Shown here: positions 25,166-32,884 of the stretch, in pieces | Layout of the letters: every line of letters starts with the position of its first letter | How positions within the stretch are numbered: position 1 is the stretch's first letter | Source: a bacterium | GTDB taxonomy: Bacteria > Pseudomonadota > Gammaproteobacteria > Nevskiales > OUC007 | Length of the DNA: 38,606 nt | Direction of reading: 5' to 3' | Assembly: GCA_018222345.1 (NCBI GenBank) | Contig: JAAFAL010000012.1 | Coordinates: 1-38,606 of the forward strand | Notes under the pieces: generated by a model | Seen by the model: the letters and a program-made list of their open reading frames with translations, nothing else | Database searches by the model: none | Told to the model about the DNA's origin: nothing | Translations under genes and position numbers: made by a program

Positions 25166-26009
25166 GGCCATCACTGTGCGCGCCGCCTTGCGTCGCGCGC
25201 AGGCTGTACTAGACAACGAACAGGCAGCCAAGCGTCTGCTCGCCGATTGTCTGGAACAAACCTGGGGTTGGGTCAGCTTGCACCACGACAACGCGCTGGA
25301 CGCCCACCAACAGACCCGGCTGGACAACTGGCTCGCCCGCGCGCAGGCCGGCGAACCACTCGCCTATGTGACTGGCCGGATGGGCTTTTGGACTTTGGAC
25401 CTGCAGGTCACCCCCGATGTGTTGATCCCGCGGCCGGCCACCGAAACGCTGGTCGAGCAGGCCTTGATATTGGGCGGCAACAGCCCACAACAGGTGCTGG
25501 ATTTGGGCACAGGCAGCGGCGCCATTGCCTTGGCGCTGGCCAGCGAGCGGCCGCAATGGCAGCTTGTTGGCACCGACACGAACCCTGCCGCGCTGAATAT
25601 TGCCAAAGCCAATGCGCGGGCCTGCGAGATCACCAATGCACAGTTTGTGCAGGGTGATTGGTTTGGCGCAGTGCACGGCCAGCGCTTCAACGGCATTGTT
25701 TGCAATCCACCGTACATCGACCCAGCCGACCCGGCCGTGGCGGACAGTGTTCGCGGCTTTGAGCCGCATGCTGCGTTGTTCAGTGCTGATGCCGGCTTGG
25801 CCGACTTGCGCCATGTCATCACCGGCGCGCCAGCGCATCTGACGGCAGGTGGCTGGCTGGCCGTCGAGCACGGGTACAAGCAAGCCGGGCAAGCTGGGCC
25901 AGTCGGCAAATTGTTTGCTGATGCTGGTTTTGCTGAGGTATCAACGCACAAGGATCTTGAGGGCCACCCACGGGTAACAACCGGGCGCTCGCCGGCAAAC
26001 CATGACTGA
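25158..26009 (+). CDS. prmC: Release factor glutamine methyltransferase
   Basis: Protein of 283 residues. It methylates the GGQ glutamine of RF1 and RF2. The SAM-binding motif [14 protein letters not shown] (115-128) and the catalytic NPPY (183-186) are clear. The substrate-recognition block [14 protein letters not shown] (65-78) and [12 protein letters not shown] are present, with Ala in place of the common Asp in RPDTE. Its ATG lies 8 bp inside the end of prfA (ATGCGTGA), so enzyme and substrate are made from coupled genes. It overlaps the MoeB-like gene by 8 bp. Confidence 0.96.
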   Translation: MREAITVRAALRRAQAVLDNEQAAKRLLADCLEQTWGWVSLHHDNALDAHQQTRLDNWLARAQAGEPLAYVTGRMGFWTLDLQVTPDVLIPRPATETLVEQALILGGNSPQQVLDLGTGSGAIALALASERPQWQLVGTDTNPAALNIAKANARACEITNAQFVQGDWFGAVHGQRFNGIVCNPPYIDPADPAVADSVRGFEPHAALFSADAGLADLRHVITGAPAHLTAGGWLAVEHGYKQAGQAGPVGKLFADAGFAEVSTHKDLEGHPRVTTGRSPANHD

Positions 26010-26748
26010 CAACACGCGCTACGCACGGCAGATTCAACTGCCCGAATTCGGCGAGCAAGGCCAAGCGGCGCTCGCCGCCAGCCATGTTTTGGTGATTGGT
26101 TTGGGTGGTTTGGGCTGCCCGGCTGCGCAATACCTTGTGGGCGCCGGCGTCGGCCAAGTCACATTGATCGACCGCGATGTTGTGGAGGCCACCAACCTGC
26201 ATCGCCAAGGCTTGTATGCCGAGGCCGACATTGGCCGGCGCAAGGTTGATGCTGCGGCCGAGCGCCTGCGCGCTGTCAATGCCGATATCGAGATTGCCTC
26301 GCAACACACCCGCCTGACCGAAGCCGTGCTTAAGCAATCGGTAGCCGCCGCCGACCTGGTGCTGGATTGCACCGACAATTTCCCAAGCCGCTTCGCCATC
26401 AACCGTGCCTGCCTGGCAGCTCGCACGGCGTTGGTGTCGGGGGCGGCCGTCGGATTGGGCGGCCAGGTTGGCGTGTTTCGCAACGATATTGCTGGCACGG
26501 CCTGCTACCGCTGCCTGTTCGATGAGGCAGGCGATGCGGCCGAGCGCTGCGAAGACGCCGGCGTGCTCGGCCCTGTGGTTGGCGTTATCGGCACTTTGCA
26601 GGCGCTGGAAGCCATACGCCTGCTGGCCATGCCAGGCACCGATACGCAAAGCCATTGGTTACACTGGGATGCGAAAACCCGCGGCAGCAGGCACCATGCG
26701 CTGCAACGCGACCCGCATTGCCCAGAACACACATCACAAAGCGCATGA
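26002..26748 (+). CDS. moeB: MoeB/ThiF-family E1-like adenylyltransferase
   Basis: Protein of 248 residues, MoeB size (E. coli 249). These enzymes adenylate the C-terminal Gly of a ubiquitin-like sulfur carrier (MoaD, ThiS). ATP-binding GLGGLG (33-38), DRDVVEATNLHRQ (57-69), DCTDNFPSR (122-130) and the CEDAGVLGPVVGVIG block with Cys183 are present. Zinc ligands are C168-x2-C171, but the second pair is C240-x2-H243 instead of the usual CxxC. No MoaD, ThiS or MoaE gene is near. It overlaps prmC by 8 bp and the JAMM gene by 4 bp (ATGA). The same position after prmC is known in Pseudomonas; the carrier protein is not shown here. Confidence 0.9.
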   Translation: MTDNTRYARQIQLPEFGEQGQAALAASHVLVIGLGGLGCPAAQYLVGAGVGQVTLIDRDVVEATNLHRQGLYAEADIGRRKVDAAAERLRAVNADIEIASQHTRLTEAVLKQSVAAADLVLDCTDNFPSRFAINRACLAARTALVSGAAVGLGGQVGVFRNDIAGTACYRCLFDEAGDAAERCEDAGVLGPVVGVIGTLQALEAIRLLAMPGTDTQSHWLHWDAKTRGSRHHALQRDPHCPEHTSQSA

Positions 26749-27167
26749 CCACAACCCCCGACCGCCTGCTGATTCCTCGCCCGCTGGCGGTGAAACTCAT
26801 GCACACCGCGCAGCTTTCACCCACTGCCGAAGTCTGCGGCCTGATGAGTGCAAAAGACGGCATCCCGTATGCGCTCTACCCCATCGACAATGTTGCCGAC
26901 GATCCCACGCAGCGTTTCGAATTGGACGCCCAACAGCATATCGACGCGCAGCGCAGCATCCGCGAGGCAGGCGAAACGCTGTTAGCGGTGTATCACTCCC
27001 ACCCCACCGCGCCAGCGGAGCCGTCTGATCTGGACTGGGACGGGTTGGGTGTGCCCGAAGCGCTGCTGCTGATCGTGTCTTTGAACACCAAAGGCGTGCT
27101 GCAAACGCGGGGCTGGCGGGCTACCGACTCTGGCTTTGAGGAAGTGACGCTCACAGTCATCGACTGA
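26745..27167 (+). CDS. JAMM/M67-family metallopeptidase
   Basis: Protein of 140 residues consisting of a single JAB1/MPN/Mov34 domain. The full JAMM zinc signature is present: Glu29 (TAEVCGLM), H84-x-H86-x7-S94-x2-D97 (HSHPTAPAEPSDLD). Eukaryotic relatives cut ubiquitin chains. Bacterial ones process ubiquitin-like sulfur carriers, as Mec does for CysO. ATGA overlap with the MoeB-like gene indicates coupled synthesis, so a role in trimming a carrier protein before or after E1 action is likely. The carrier gene is not in the window. The active site is complete, so it should be catalytic. Confidence 0.9.
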   Translation: MTTTPDRLLIPRPLAVKLMHTAQLSPTAEVCGLMSAKDGIPYALYPIDNVADDPTQRFELDAQQHIDAQRSIREAGETLLAVYHSHPTAPAEPSDLDWDGLGVPEALLLIVSLNTKGVLQTRGWRATDSGFEEVTLTVID

Positions 27168-27304
27168 CCCTCTGTCATCGGGAGCGCCGAAGGCGTGCGG
27201 CAATCCTCGCGGGCTAGCCTCTCGGGGTTTTGCTGCGCAAAACCGTACCGGTATTACTTCCAACCCCCCTGCTCGCTGCGCTCGCCGCCCCCTTACTAAG
27301 GGGG

Positions 27305-27393
27305 CTGTCATTGCGAGGCCCGGAGGGCCGCGGCAATCTCATTGGGTGGCGGCTTCGTTGACGAGATTTCCGCGCGCCAAAGGCGCTCGCAAC
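27305..27393. repeat. Palindromic dispersed repeat, GTCATTGCGAG type, copy B
   Basis: It begins CTGTCATTGCGAGG and contains CGCGGCAATCTC, TTGGGTGGCG and CTTCGTTGACGAGATT, as in copy A at 13215-13310. The right arm ends GGCGCTCGCAACG, so the outer pairing is partly lost. Confidence 0.8.
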
Positions 27394-27509
27394 GTTCGGT
27401 CGCAAGAACCTCACTGGCCTGCTTTGCAGGCCATATGGTCTTTCTTCCACATCCCCCGATCGGCTGCGCCAATCACCCCCTTAACTTAAGGGAGTTGTTC
27501 CCATACTTG

Positions 27510-27603
27510 CTGTCATTGCGAGGGAGCAACGCGACCGTGGCAATCTCGACATGCTCAGCCAGCGTGACGAGATTGCCGCGCGCCTCCGGCGCTCGCAATG
27601 ACA
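27510..27603. repeat. Palindromic dispersed repeat, GTCATTGCGAG type, copy C
   Basis: It begins CTGTCATTGCGAGG and ends GCTCGCAATGACA, with intact outer arms. The central loop (ACATGCTCAGCCAGCG) differs from copies A and B while both arms (GGCAATCTCG / CGAGATTGCC) are kept, as expected for a conserved structure. Confidence 0.85.
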
Positions 27604-27650
27604 ACTACCCGGCGCTGATAAACTGCCGCCAACCTTGCAAGCAACTGCCC

Positions 27651-29354
27651 ATGCGCCTATCCCAATTCCCCGTTTCCACCACCAAGGAAACACCCGCCGA
27701 CGCGGAGATCATCAGCCACCAGTTGATGCTGCGCGCGGGGCTGATCCGCCGCCTGTCATCCGGCCTGTATTCGTGGATGCCAATCGGCTTGCGCGTGCTG
27801 CAAAAGGTCAGCGCCATTGTCCGCGAGGAGATGAACGCCGCAGGCTGCGTGGAGCTGCTGATGCCCAGTGTGCACCCCGCCGAACTGTGGCAGGAATCGG
27901 GCCGCTGGAACCAGATGGGTAGCGAACTACTACGCATGCGCGACCGCCACGACCGTGACTTTTGTTACGGCCCGACGCATGAAGAGGTGATCTGCCATCA
28001 CTTTCGCCAAGACGTGCGCAGTTACAAGCAACTGCCCGTCACCTACTACCAAATCCAGACCAAATTCCGTGACGAAATCCGCCCGCGCTTCGGCGTGATG
28101 CGTTCGCGCGAGTTCCTCATGAAGGATGCCTACTCGTTCCATACGGGTGCAGCCTCGCTGAGCGAAACCTACGACCGCATGCGCGTGGCCTACCAGCGCA
28201 TCTTTGAACGTATCGGCGTGGACTATCGCGTGGTCGAGGCAGACAGCGGCAATATTGGCGGCGCCAAGTCCGAAGAATTCCATGTGCTGGCCGAAGCCGG
28301 TGAAGACCTGCTGGCGGTGAGCGACAGCGGCAACTACGCCGCCAACATCGAAGCAGCCAGCACGCATGCGGTGCCCGGCAAGCGCGCTGAGCCCGGCGAC
28401 GCTATGCAGCAAGTGGAAACACCTGGCAAAAAAACCATTGAAGCCGTCGCCCGTCACCTGAAGGTCGATCCCACAGATTGCGTGAAAACGCTGATCGTCA
28501 TGGGTGTCAACGACAACCCGGTTGCCCTGGTGCTGCGCGGCGACCACGAACTCAACGAAGTCAAAGCCGCCAAGCACCCCTTAGTGCGGCAACCGCTGAG
28601 CTTCATGGCCGAAGACGCGCTCAAGGCCCAACTGGGCGCAGGCGCTGGATCGATTGGCCCGGTGGGCCTGAACTGCCCGGTGATTGCCGACCACGCCGCC
28701 GTCGCCTGCGCCAACTTCGTCTGCGGCGCCAATGTCGATGACATGCACCGCGTGCATGTGAACTGGGGCCGCGACCTGCCCGAGCCTGAGGCCGCCGACC
28801 TGCGCAACGCGGTCGCCGGCGACCCCAGCCCGAGCGGCGAGGGCAAGCTGCGGATGGTGCGCGGCATTGAGGTTGGCCACATCTTCCAACTGGGCAGCAA
28901 GTACACCGAAGCCATGAGCATCAGCGTGTTGGATGCCGACGGCAAGGAATGTACGCCGCAAATGGGCTGCTACGGGGTCGGTGTCACGCGGATTGTGGGC
29001 GCCGCCATCGAGCAAAGCCATGACGGCGATGGCATCGTCTGGCCGCCGGCCATTGCGCCATTCACGGCCCTCATCACCCCCATCAACCTGGCCAAGTCAG
29101 AAAAAACCCGCATTGCTGCCGAGGCGCTATACAAAGCGCTGACCGAGGCCGGTTTCGATGTGCTGCTGGACGACCGCGGCCTGCGCCCCGGCGTGATGTT
29201 CGCCGACGCCGACCTGATCGGCATCCCGCATCGCATCACCATCGGCGAGCGCGGGCTGGACAAGGGCATCTTCGAGTACAAGCACCGGCGCGATACCGAT
29301 GCGCGCGACATTGCGGCCAATGCCGATGCGGTTCTGGACATACTGCGCAGCTAG
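27651..29354 (+). CDS. proS: Prolyl-tRNA synthetase
   Basis: Protein of 567 residues, E. coli type (572). A class II synthetase with the editing insertion between motifs 2 and 3. The N-terminus [19 protein letters not shown] and [21 protein letters not shown] are typical. Motif 2 lies around [33 protein letters not shown]. The editing domain (about 225-405) includes [30 protein letters not shown]. Motif 3 and the anticodon domain follow ([20 protein letters not shown]). The frame extends upstream through the repeat array with no similarity, so ATG 27651 is used. The 3' end overlaps the start of the lytic transglycosylase. Confidence 0.97.
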   Translation: MRLSQFPVSTTKETPADAEIISHQLMLRAGLIRRLSSGLYSWMPIGLRVLQKVSAIVREEMNAAGCVELLMPSVHPAELWQESGRWNQMGSELLRMRDRHDRDFCYGPTHEEVICHHFRQDVRSYKQLPVTYYQIQTKFRDEIRPRFGVMRSREFLMKDAYSFHTGAASLSETYDRMRVAYQRIFERIGVDYRVVEADSGNIGGAKSEEFHVLAEAGEDLLAVSDSGNYAANIEAASTHAVPGKRAEPGDAMQQVETPGKKTIEAVARHLKVDPTDCVKTLIVMGVNDNPVALVLRGDHELNEVKAAKHPLVRQPLSFMAEDALKAQLGAGAGSIGPVGLNCPVIADHAAVACANFVCGANVDDMHRVHVNWGRDLPEPEAADLRNAVAGDPSPSGEGKLRMVRGIEVGHIFQLGSKYTEAMSISVLDADGKECTPQMGCYGVGVTRIVGAAIEQSHDGDGIVWPPAIAPFTALITPINLAKSEKTRIAAEALYKALTEAGFDVLLDDRGLRPGVMFADADLIGIPHRITIGERGLDKGIFEYKHRRDTDARDIAANADAVLDILRS

Positions 29355-29907
29355 CACGCTGCTACTGGCAGGGGCGGCAGCAGCCCAGCCCGATGTCAGT
29401 GCAGGCCAAGCCTACGACCCGGCACTGCGCGACGCGCTGCTGGCCACGGTTGGCGAATCATCCAGCTTCGCCGACCGCTTCGAGGCCGAGGTTTGGCTGC
29501 TGGACATGTCCACCCGGCTGCAAAAGCTGCTGCCCGATACCCGCTACCGCCTCGACCTGCTGCGCAAGATCCACGCCGAGGCCACGTTGGCTGAACTGCC
29601 GCCGGAGCTCGTGCTGTCGGTCATCCATGTCGAGTCGCGCTTTGACCGTTTTGCACTCAGCCACGCTGGCGCGCGCGGCATGATGCAGGTGATGCCGTTT
29701 TGGAAAAACGAGATCGGCCGCCCGGATGACAACCTGTTCGATGTGGATACCAACCTGCGCTACGGCTGCACCATCCTCAAGTATTACGTCGATTTGGAGC
29801 GCGGCAATTTGCAGCGCGGGCTGGCGCGTTACAACGGCAGTTTGGGCAAGTCGTGGTATCCCAACCTGGTTTTCAAGGCGTTGTCGAAAACGTACTATCG
29901 ACAATAA
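29320..29907 (+). CDS. Lytic transglycosylase (SLT domain)
   Basis: Protein of 195 residues with a signal peptide ([20 protein letters not shown]) and a C-terminal soluble lytic transglycosylase domain (about 90-190). Catalytic Glu105 lies in [25 protein letters not shown], the classical ES..S..GA.G.MQ pattern. It cleaves the glycan strand of peptidoglycan to give 1,6-anhydromuramic products in the periplasm. The start is inside proS by 35 bp; ATG 29326, two codons on, is equally good. No lipobox is visible, so it should be soluble. Confidence 0.9.
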   Translation: MPMRFWTYCAASTLLLAGAAAAQPDVSAGQAYDPALRDALLATVGESSSFADRFEAEVWLLDMSTRLQKLLPDTRYRLDLLRKIHAEATLAELPPELVLSVIHVESRFDRFALSHAGARGMMQVMPFWKNEIGRPDDNLFDVDTNLRYGCTILKYYVDLERGNLQRGLARYNGSLGKSWYPNLVFKALSKTYYRQ

Positions 29908-29972
29908 CGGTCCGTTTGACCTGCCAGGCAACTTCCTGGCAGTGTCGAGCCGAGGGAACAACGGCAATCGTC

Positions 29973-30272
29973 ATGTTAAGAAAAATAATTCTCGCGGCAT
30001 GTGCCGCTGCAGTAATGCCAATGATGGCTGCAGCAACGGACCCCAGCGAAGTTAACCAAGGTTACGATGCCGATGCTGTAGCAATGATTGCCGCCATTGA
30101 GGCGCGTGAAAGTTCGAAAGCGAGTGACAAGCTGAACCTGCCCACGATGCGTGTGCGCGGCAAGCGGCTAAGCCGCAAGACCGGTTCACGTTTGTTTGGT
30201 GAGTCTGCACCCGAAGGTGGCGTCTTGTTCACCGACGTCGATGAGGCGTGGCGCGCCAAGCACCAATGGTAA
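29973..30272 (+). CDS. Small secreted protein of unknown function
   Basis: Protein of 99 residues that I do not recognise. It has a signal peptide (MLRKIILAACAAAVMPMMAAA) and a mature part of about 78 residues that is charged, with KLNLPTMRVRGKRLSRKTGSRLFGES in the middle. The frame is open further upstream, but the signal peptide fixes ATG 29973. A GAGGGAAC about 20 bp upstream is too far to be a good Shine-Dalgarno. It stands 65 bp after the transglycosylase and ends one base before the convergent DUF3501 gene. Moderately likely to be a real gene. Confidence 0.6.
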   Translation: MLRKIILAACAAAVMPMMAAATDPSEVNQGYDADAVAMIAAIEARESSKASDKLNLPTMRVRGKRLSRKTGSRLFGESAPEGGVLFTDVDEAWRAKHQW

Positions 30273-30273
30273 G

Positions 30274-30876
30274 TCAGACGTAGTCCAGGTCGGCCATCAG
30301 CGCCTGACGCGTGTCCTCAGCAACTTCGCTGGTGTAAGAATAATTCGCATGACCGCAGCCTGCTGACACTGCAGCGCCCTGCTTGAGCGCCATGCGCATT
30401 TCGGCGCTGAGTTCGAAGCGCAGGAAATGCACGGCCGAAGTTTTTCCTGATTCGTCGGTGCGCTCTAGGTCTTCGTCGGCTGCCGCAACGACCTTGTCAA
30501 AGCCATCGACTTGCACCCAAATTTGATGCTCGATGCCGCCCAGGCGTTCTAACTCACGCTTGCGCTGCTCGACGTCGGAATACTCCAGCAGGCATGTGGC
30601 TTTCCAGTTGCTGCCGTCCGGAATCAGCGGATTGTAGGCAGCCAGCTCTTCCAGCTTGCCGGCCTTTTCGAAGACTTTTTCGACACGGAGAATTTCTTGG
30701 ATCTGATACCGCAAGGTGACGCGGTCTTCGAACAACAGCGTCATGTGCGGGCCGATGGCGACCTTGCGGCGTTTTTTGTGGGCGATGGCCTGGCTGCGCA
30801 GTTCGGTGCGTTGCTCGGCGTAGTCGTCCAGTGACAGCAGGTCGCTGAGGGTGAGTTTTTGGGTAGCGTCGTTCAT
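30274..30876 (-). CDS. DUF3501 family protein
   Basis: Protein of 200 residues of the DUF3501 family: LTLSDLLSLDDYAEQRTELRSQAIAHKKRRKVAIGPHMTLLFEDRVTLRYQIQEILRVE in the first 70 residues is typical. The function is unknown. It is recurrently encoded with rubrerythrin and a heterodisulfide-reductase-type Fe-S protein, as here, so an accessory role in that redox pathway is inferred. There are Cys residues (CLLEYSD near 106, CGHANYSYTSE near 174) but no clear cluster-binding pattern. Its ATG follows the Fe-S gene stop directly (TGAATG). Confidence 0.88.
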   Translation of the reverse strand: MNDATQKLTLSDLLSLDDYAEQRTELRSQAIAHKKRRKVAIGPHMTLLFEDRVTLRYQIQEILRVEKVFEKAGKLEELAAYNPLIPDGSNWKATCLLEYSDVEQRKRELERLGGIEHQIWVQVDGFDKVVAAADEDLERTDESGKTSAVHFLRFELSAEMRMALKQGAAVSAGCGHANYSYTSEVAEDTRQALMADLDYV

Positions 30877-32244
30877 TCAGATGCCATAGGCCTGTCGAAG
30901 CAAACTGATGGGATGCACGCCGGCGTGCGCCGAGGCGTCATCGGCCAGCTTCATGCCATGGGCGATATGGTCGGCGGCCATGGGGCAGTCGCTGGCCACA
31001 TGGTCGGGCTCGGCTTTGGCGGCCTTACGGGCGACTGGGCGCAGTATTTTGAGTGATTTCTCGTAGGTGTCACTGCGCACGCCATAGGTACCGTTGTGGC
31101 CCGAGCAACGCTCGATCATCTCGATGCTGGTATCAGGCACCAATTCCAACACCTGCTTGGTCTTGGGGCCGATGTTCTGCACTCGCTGGTGGCAAGGCGC
31201 GTGGTAGGCAATCTTGCCCAGCGGCGCTTTGAATTCGGTGCTCAGCAGTTCGCTCTTGTGGCGGTGCATCAGATATTCGAAGGGATCGAAGATGTGCTGC
31301 TTGACCCGCGCCACGGCAGCGTCATCCGGAAACAATAGCGGGATTTCCTGGCGGAACATCAGCACGCACGACGGGATGGGCGCCATGATGTCCCAGCCCT
31401 CGCGTACGGCGGTGTCGAGCACCGGCAGGTTGGCGTTCTTGTAGCGCTCCACTGATTCCAGATCGCCTAGCTCCAGCTTGGGCATACCACAGCATTGCTC
31501 CTGCTCGATGAGCTTGACGGCGACGTTGTTGTGGCGCAGCACGGCGACCAAGTCTTGCACCACGGCCGGCATGTTGTAGTTGCCGTAACAGGTGACAAAG
31601 ATGGCCACGGTGCCGCGCGTGGGGCCAGCCGTGACCGGCGTGGACTCGGGCAGCGGCACACCGCGCTTGTAAGTCTTGCGCGCGGTCTTGCTGTGATACG
31701 TCGGCACGTTGGCGTCGGGATGCACGCCGAGTTGCTTGTCGAGCAACTTACGCACGCCGCCGCTCTTATTGCTGGCGTTGACTGCCTCCGACACCACCGG
31801 GATGCTGGCCAACTTGCCAACGCTGGTGGTGTTGGTCATCAGCTTGCGGGCGGCACCAATCTCGCCATCCTGGAACTGCACCGCCTTGGCCCGCAGCATC
31901 AAATGCGGGAAATCGACATTCCACTCATGTGGCGGCACGTAGGGGCATTTGGTCTGGTAGCACAGGTCGCACAGGTAGCACTGATCGACCACCTTGTTGT
32001 AGTCGGCCTTGGCCACGCCATCGACTTCCAGCGTCTCCGACTCATCAACTAGGTCGAACAGCGTCGGGAAGGCATCGCACAGGCTGACGCAACGGCGGCA
32101 GCCATGGCAGATGTCGTAAACGCGCTCGAGTTCAGCGTGCAGTTTGCCCTTGTCGTAGAAATCGTCGGACTTCCACGGGATGGGGTGACGCGTGGGGGCG
32201 TCCAGGCTGCCTTCGCGGGCAGCGGGTTTTGGTGAATCAGTCAT
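30877..32244 (-). CDS. Heterodisulfide-reductase-related Fe-S oxidoreductase
   Basis: Protein of 455 residues, GlpC/HdrD-like. Two [4Fe-4S] ferredoxin-type motifs lie near the N-terminus: C46-x2-C49-x2-C52-x3-C56 and C89-x2-C92-x2-C95-x4-C100. Two Cys-rich CCG-type domains follow: the first around TCYGNYN and QCCGMPKLE, the second more degenerate around YHAPCHQRVQ and RCSGHNGTYG. Such proteins pass electrons between a quinone or thiol donor and a partner. Here the partners are probably the rubrerythrin encoded 65 bp upstream and the DUF3501 protein immediately downstream. No membrane segment is seen, so it is cytoplasmic or peripheral. Confidence 0.9.
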   Translation of the reverse strand: MTDSPKPAAREGSLDAPTRHPIPWKSDDFYDKGKLHAELERVYDICHGCRRCVSLCDAFPTLFDLVDESETLEVDGVAKADYNKVVDQCYLCDLCYQTKCPYVPPHEWNVDFPHLMLRAKAVQFQDGEIGAARKLMTNTTSVGKLASIPVVSEAVNASNKSGGVRKLLDKQLGVHPDANVPTYHSKTARKTYKRGVPLPESTPVTAGPTRGTVAIFVTCYGNYNMPAVVQDLVAVLRHNNVAVKLIEQEQCCGMPKLELGDLESVERYKNANLPVLDTAVREGWDIMAPIPSCVLMFRQEIPLLFPDDAAVARVKQHIFDPFEYLMHRHKSELLSTEFKAPLGKIAYHAPCHQRVQNIGPKTKQVLELVPDTSIEMIERCSGHNGTYGVRSDTYEKSLKILRPVARKAAKAEPDHVASDCPMAADHIAHGMKLADDASAHAGVHPISLLRQAYGI

Positions 32245-32265
32245 GCCAACCTTCAGAGCCAGACT

Positions 32266-32297
32266 GGCGCGCCGCCGAAATGGTCAGGCGGCGCGCC
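32266..32297 (-). promoter_or_regulatory. Perfect intercistronic hairpin in the rubrerythrin operon
   Basis: GGCGCGCCGCC (32266-32276) and GGCGGCGCGCC (32287-32297) form a perfect 11-bp GC-only stem with a 10-nt loop in the 65-bp gap between rubrerythrin and the Fe-S gene. There is no U-run, so it may act as a partial terminator or an mRNA-stabilising structure that lets rubrerythrin be made in excess of the oxidoreductase. Confidence 0.5.
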
Positions 32298-32309
32298 GTC
32301 GAAAGCTGC

Positions 32310-32729
32310 TTAAGCTGCCATCTCATCTAATGCTTTGGTAAAGCGATTGGCATGCGAGCGCTCGGCCTTGGCCAGTGTCTCGAACCAATCGGCAATTTCG
32401 TCAAAGCCTTCGTCACGTGCGGTCTTGGCCATGCCGGGGTACATGTCGGTGTACTCGTGGGTCTCGCCGGCAATCGCCGATTTCAGGTTCTTCTCGGTGT
32501 CGCCAATCGGCAATCCAGTTGCCGGGTCGCCCGATTCTTCCAGGTATTCCAGGTGGCCGTGGGCGTGGCCGGTCTCGCCTTCGGCGGTGCTGCGGAACAC
32601 GGCGGCAATATCGTTGTACCCTTCCACGTCGGCCTTCTGCGCGAAGTACAAATAGCGGCGGTTGGCTTGTGATTCTCCGGCGAAAGCGTCTTTGAGGCTC
32701 TGCTCGGTTTGGCTGCCTTTCAGTTCCAT
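32310..32729 (-). CDS. Rubrerythrin-type diiron protein without rubredoxin domain
   Basis: Protein of 139 residues. A four-helix ferritin-like domain with all diiron ligands: Glu19 (GES), Glu52 and His55 (GETGH), Glu89 and Glu92 (GETHEYTD), and Glu123 and His126 (AERSH). Rubrerythrins reduce hydrogen peroxide to water. The usual C-terminal rubredoxin domain (two CxxC) is missing, so electrons must come from another protein, presumably the Fe-S oxidoreductase downstream. The ATG at 32729 has a strong AGGAG 7 bases upstream; the longer frame is not real. It is the first gene of the cassette and is divergent from the RND permease. Confidence 0.93.
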   Translation of the reverse strand: MELKGSQTEQSLKDAFAGESQANRRYLYFAQKADVEGYNDIAAVFRSTAEGETGHAHGHLEYLEESGDPATGLPIGDTEKNLKSAIAGETHEYTDMYPGMAKTARDEGFDEIADWFETLAKAERSHANRFTKALDEMAA

Positions 32730-32884
32730 GGGTGTCTCCTCATGCTGATGGGTGGCGATGCCCTGCAACCCACGACGGTGGGGCGCTAAGGCGGAACGCA
32801 ACACGCTAGTCCAGCGCCGAACATTTGTACAGAACGCCGAAACAATCCTCGTTATAGCTTGACCCTATTGAAGCCATTGAAATC

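Larger units (their letters stand above)
27168..27650. repeat. Non-coding palindromic repeat array upstream of proS
   Basis: These 483 bp carry no gene. They hold a half-copy (27172-27213) and two full copies of the GTCATTGCGAG palindrome, each full copy preceded by a C-tract hairpin module. The first module (27264-27304) ends in CCCCCTTACTAAGGGGG. The second (27450-27495) ends in CCCCCTTAACTTAAGGGAG. Upstream of each module is a sequence ending TTACTTCCAA or TTTCTTCCAC. So a unit of about 200 bp (C-tract module plus palindrome) occurs twice in the same order. The proS promoter must lie in or just after it; I do not see a clear one. Confidence 0.75.

Noticed and set aside
27168-27650. Possible CRISPR array upstream of proS
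   Set aside because: Repeats are palindromic units of about 90 bp with irregular spacing and degenerate copies, not identical short repeats with unique spacers, and there are no cas genes.
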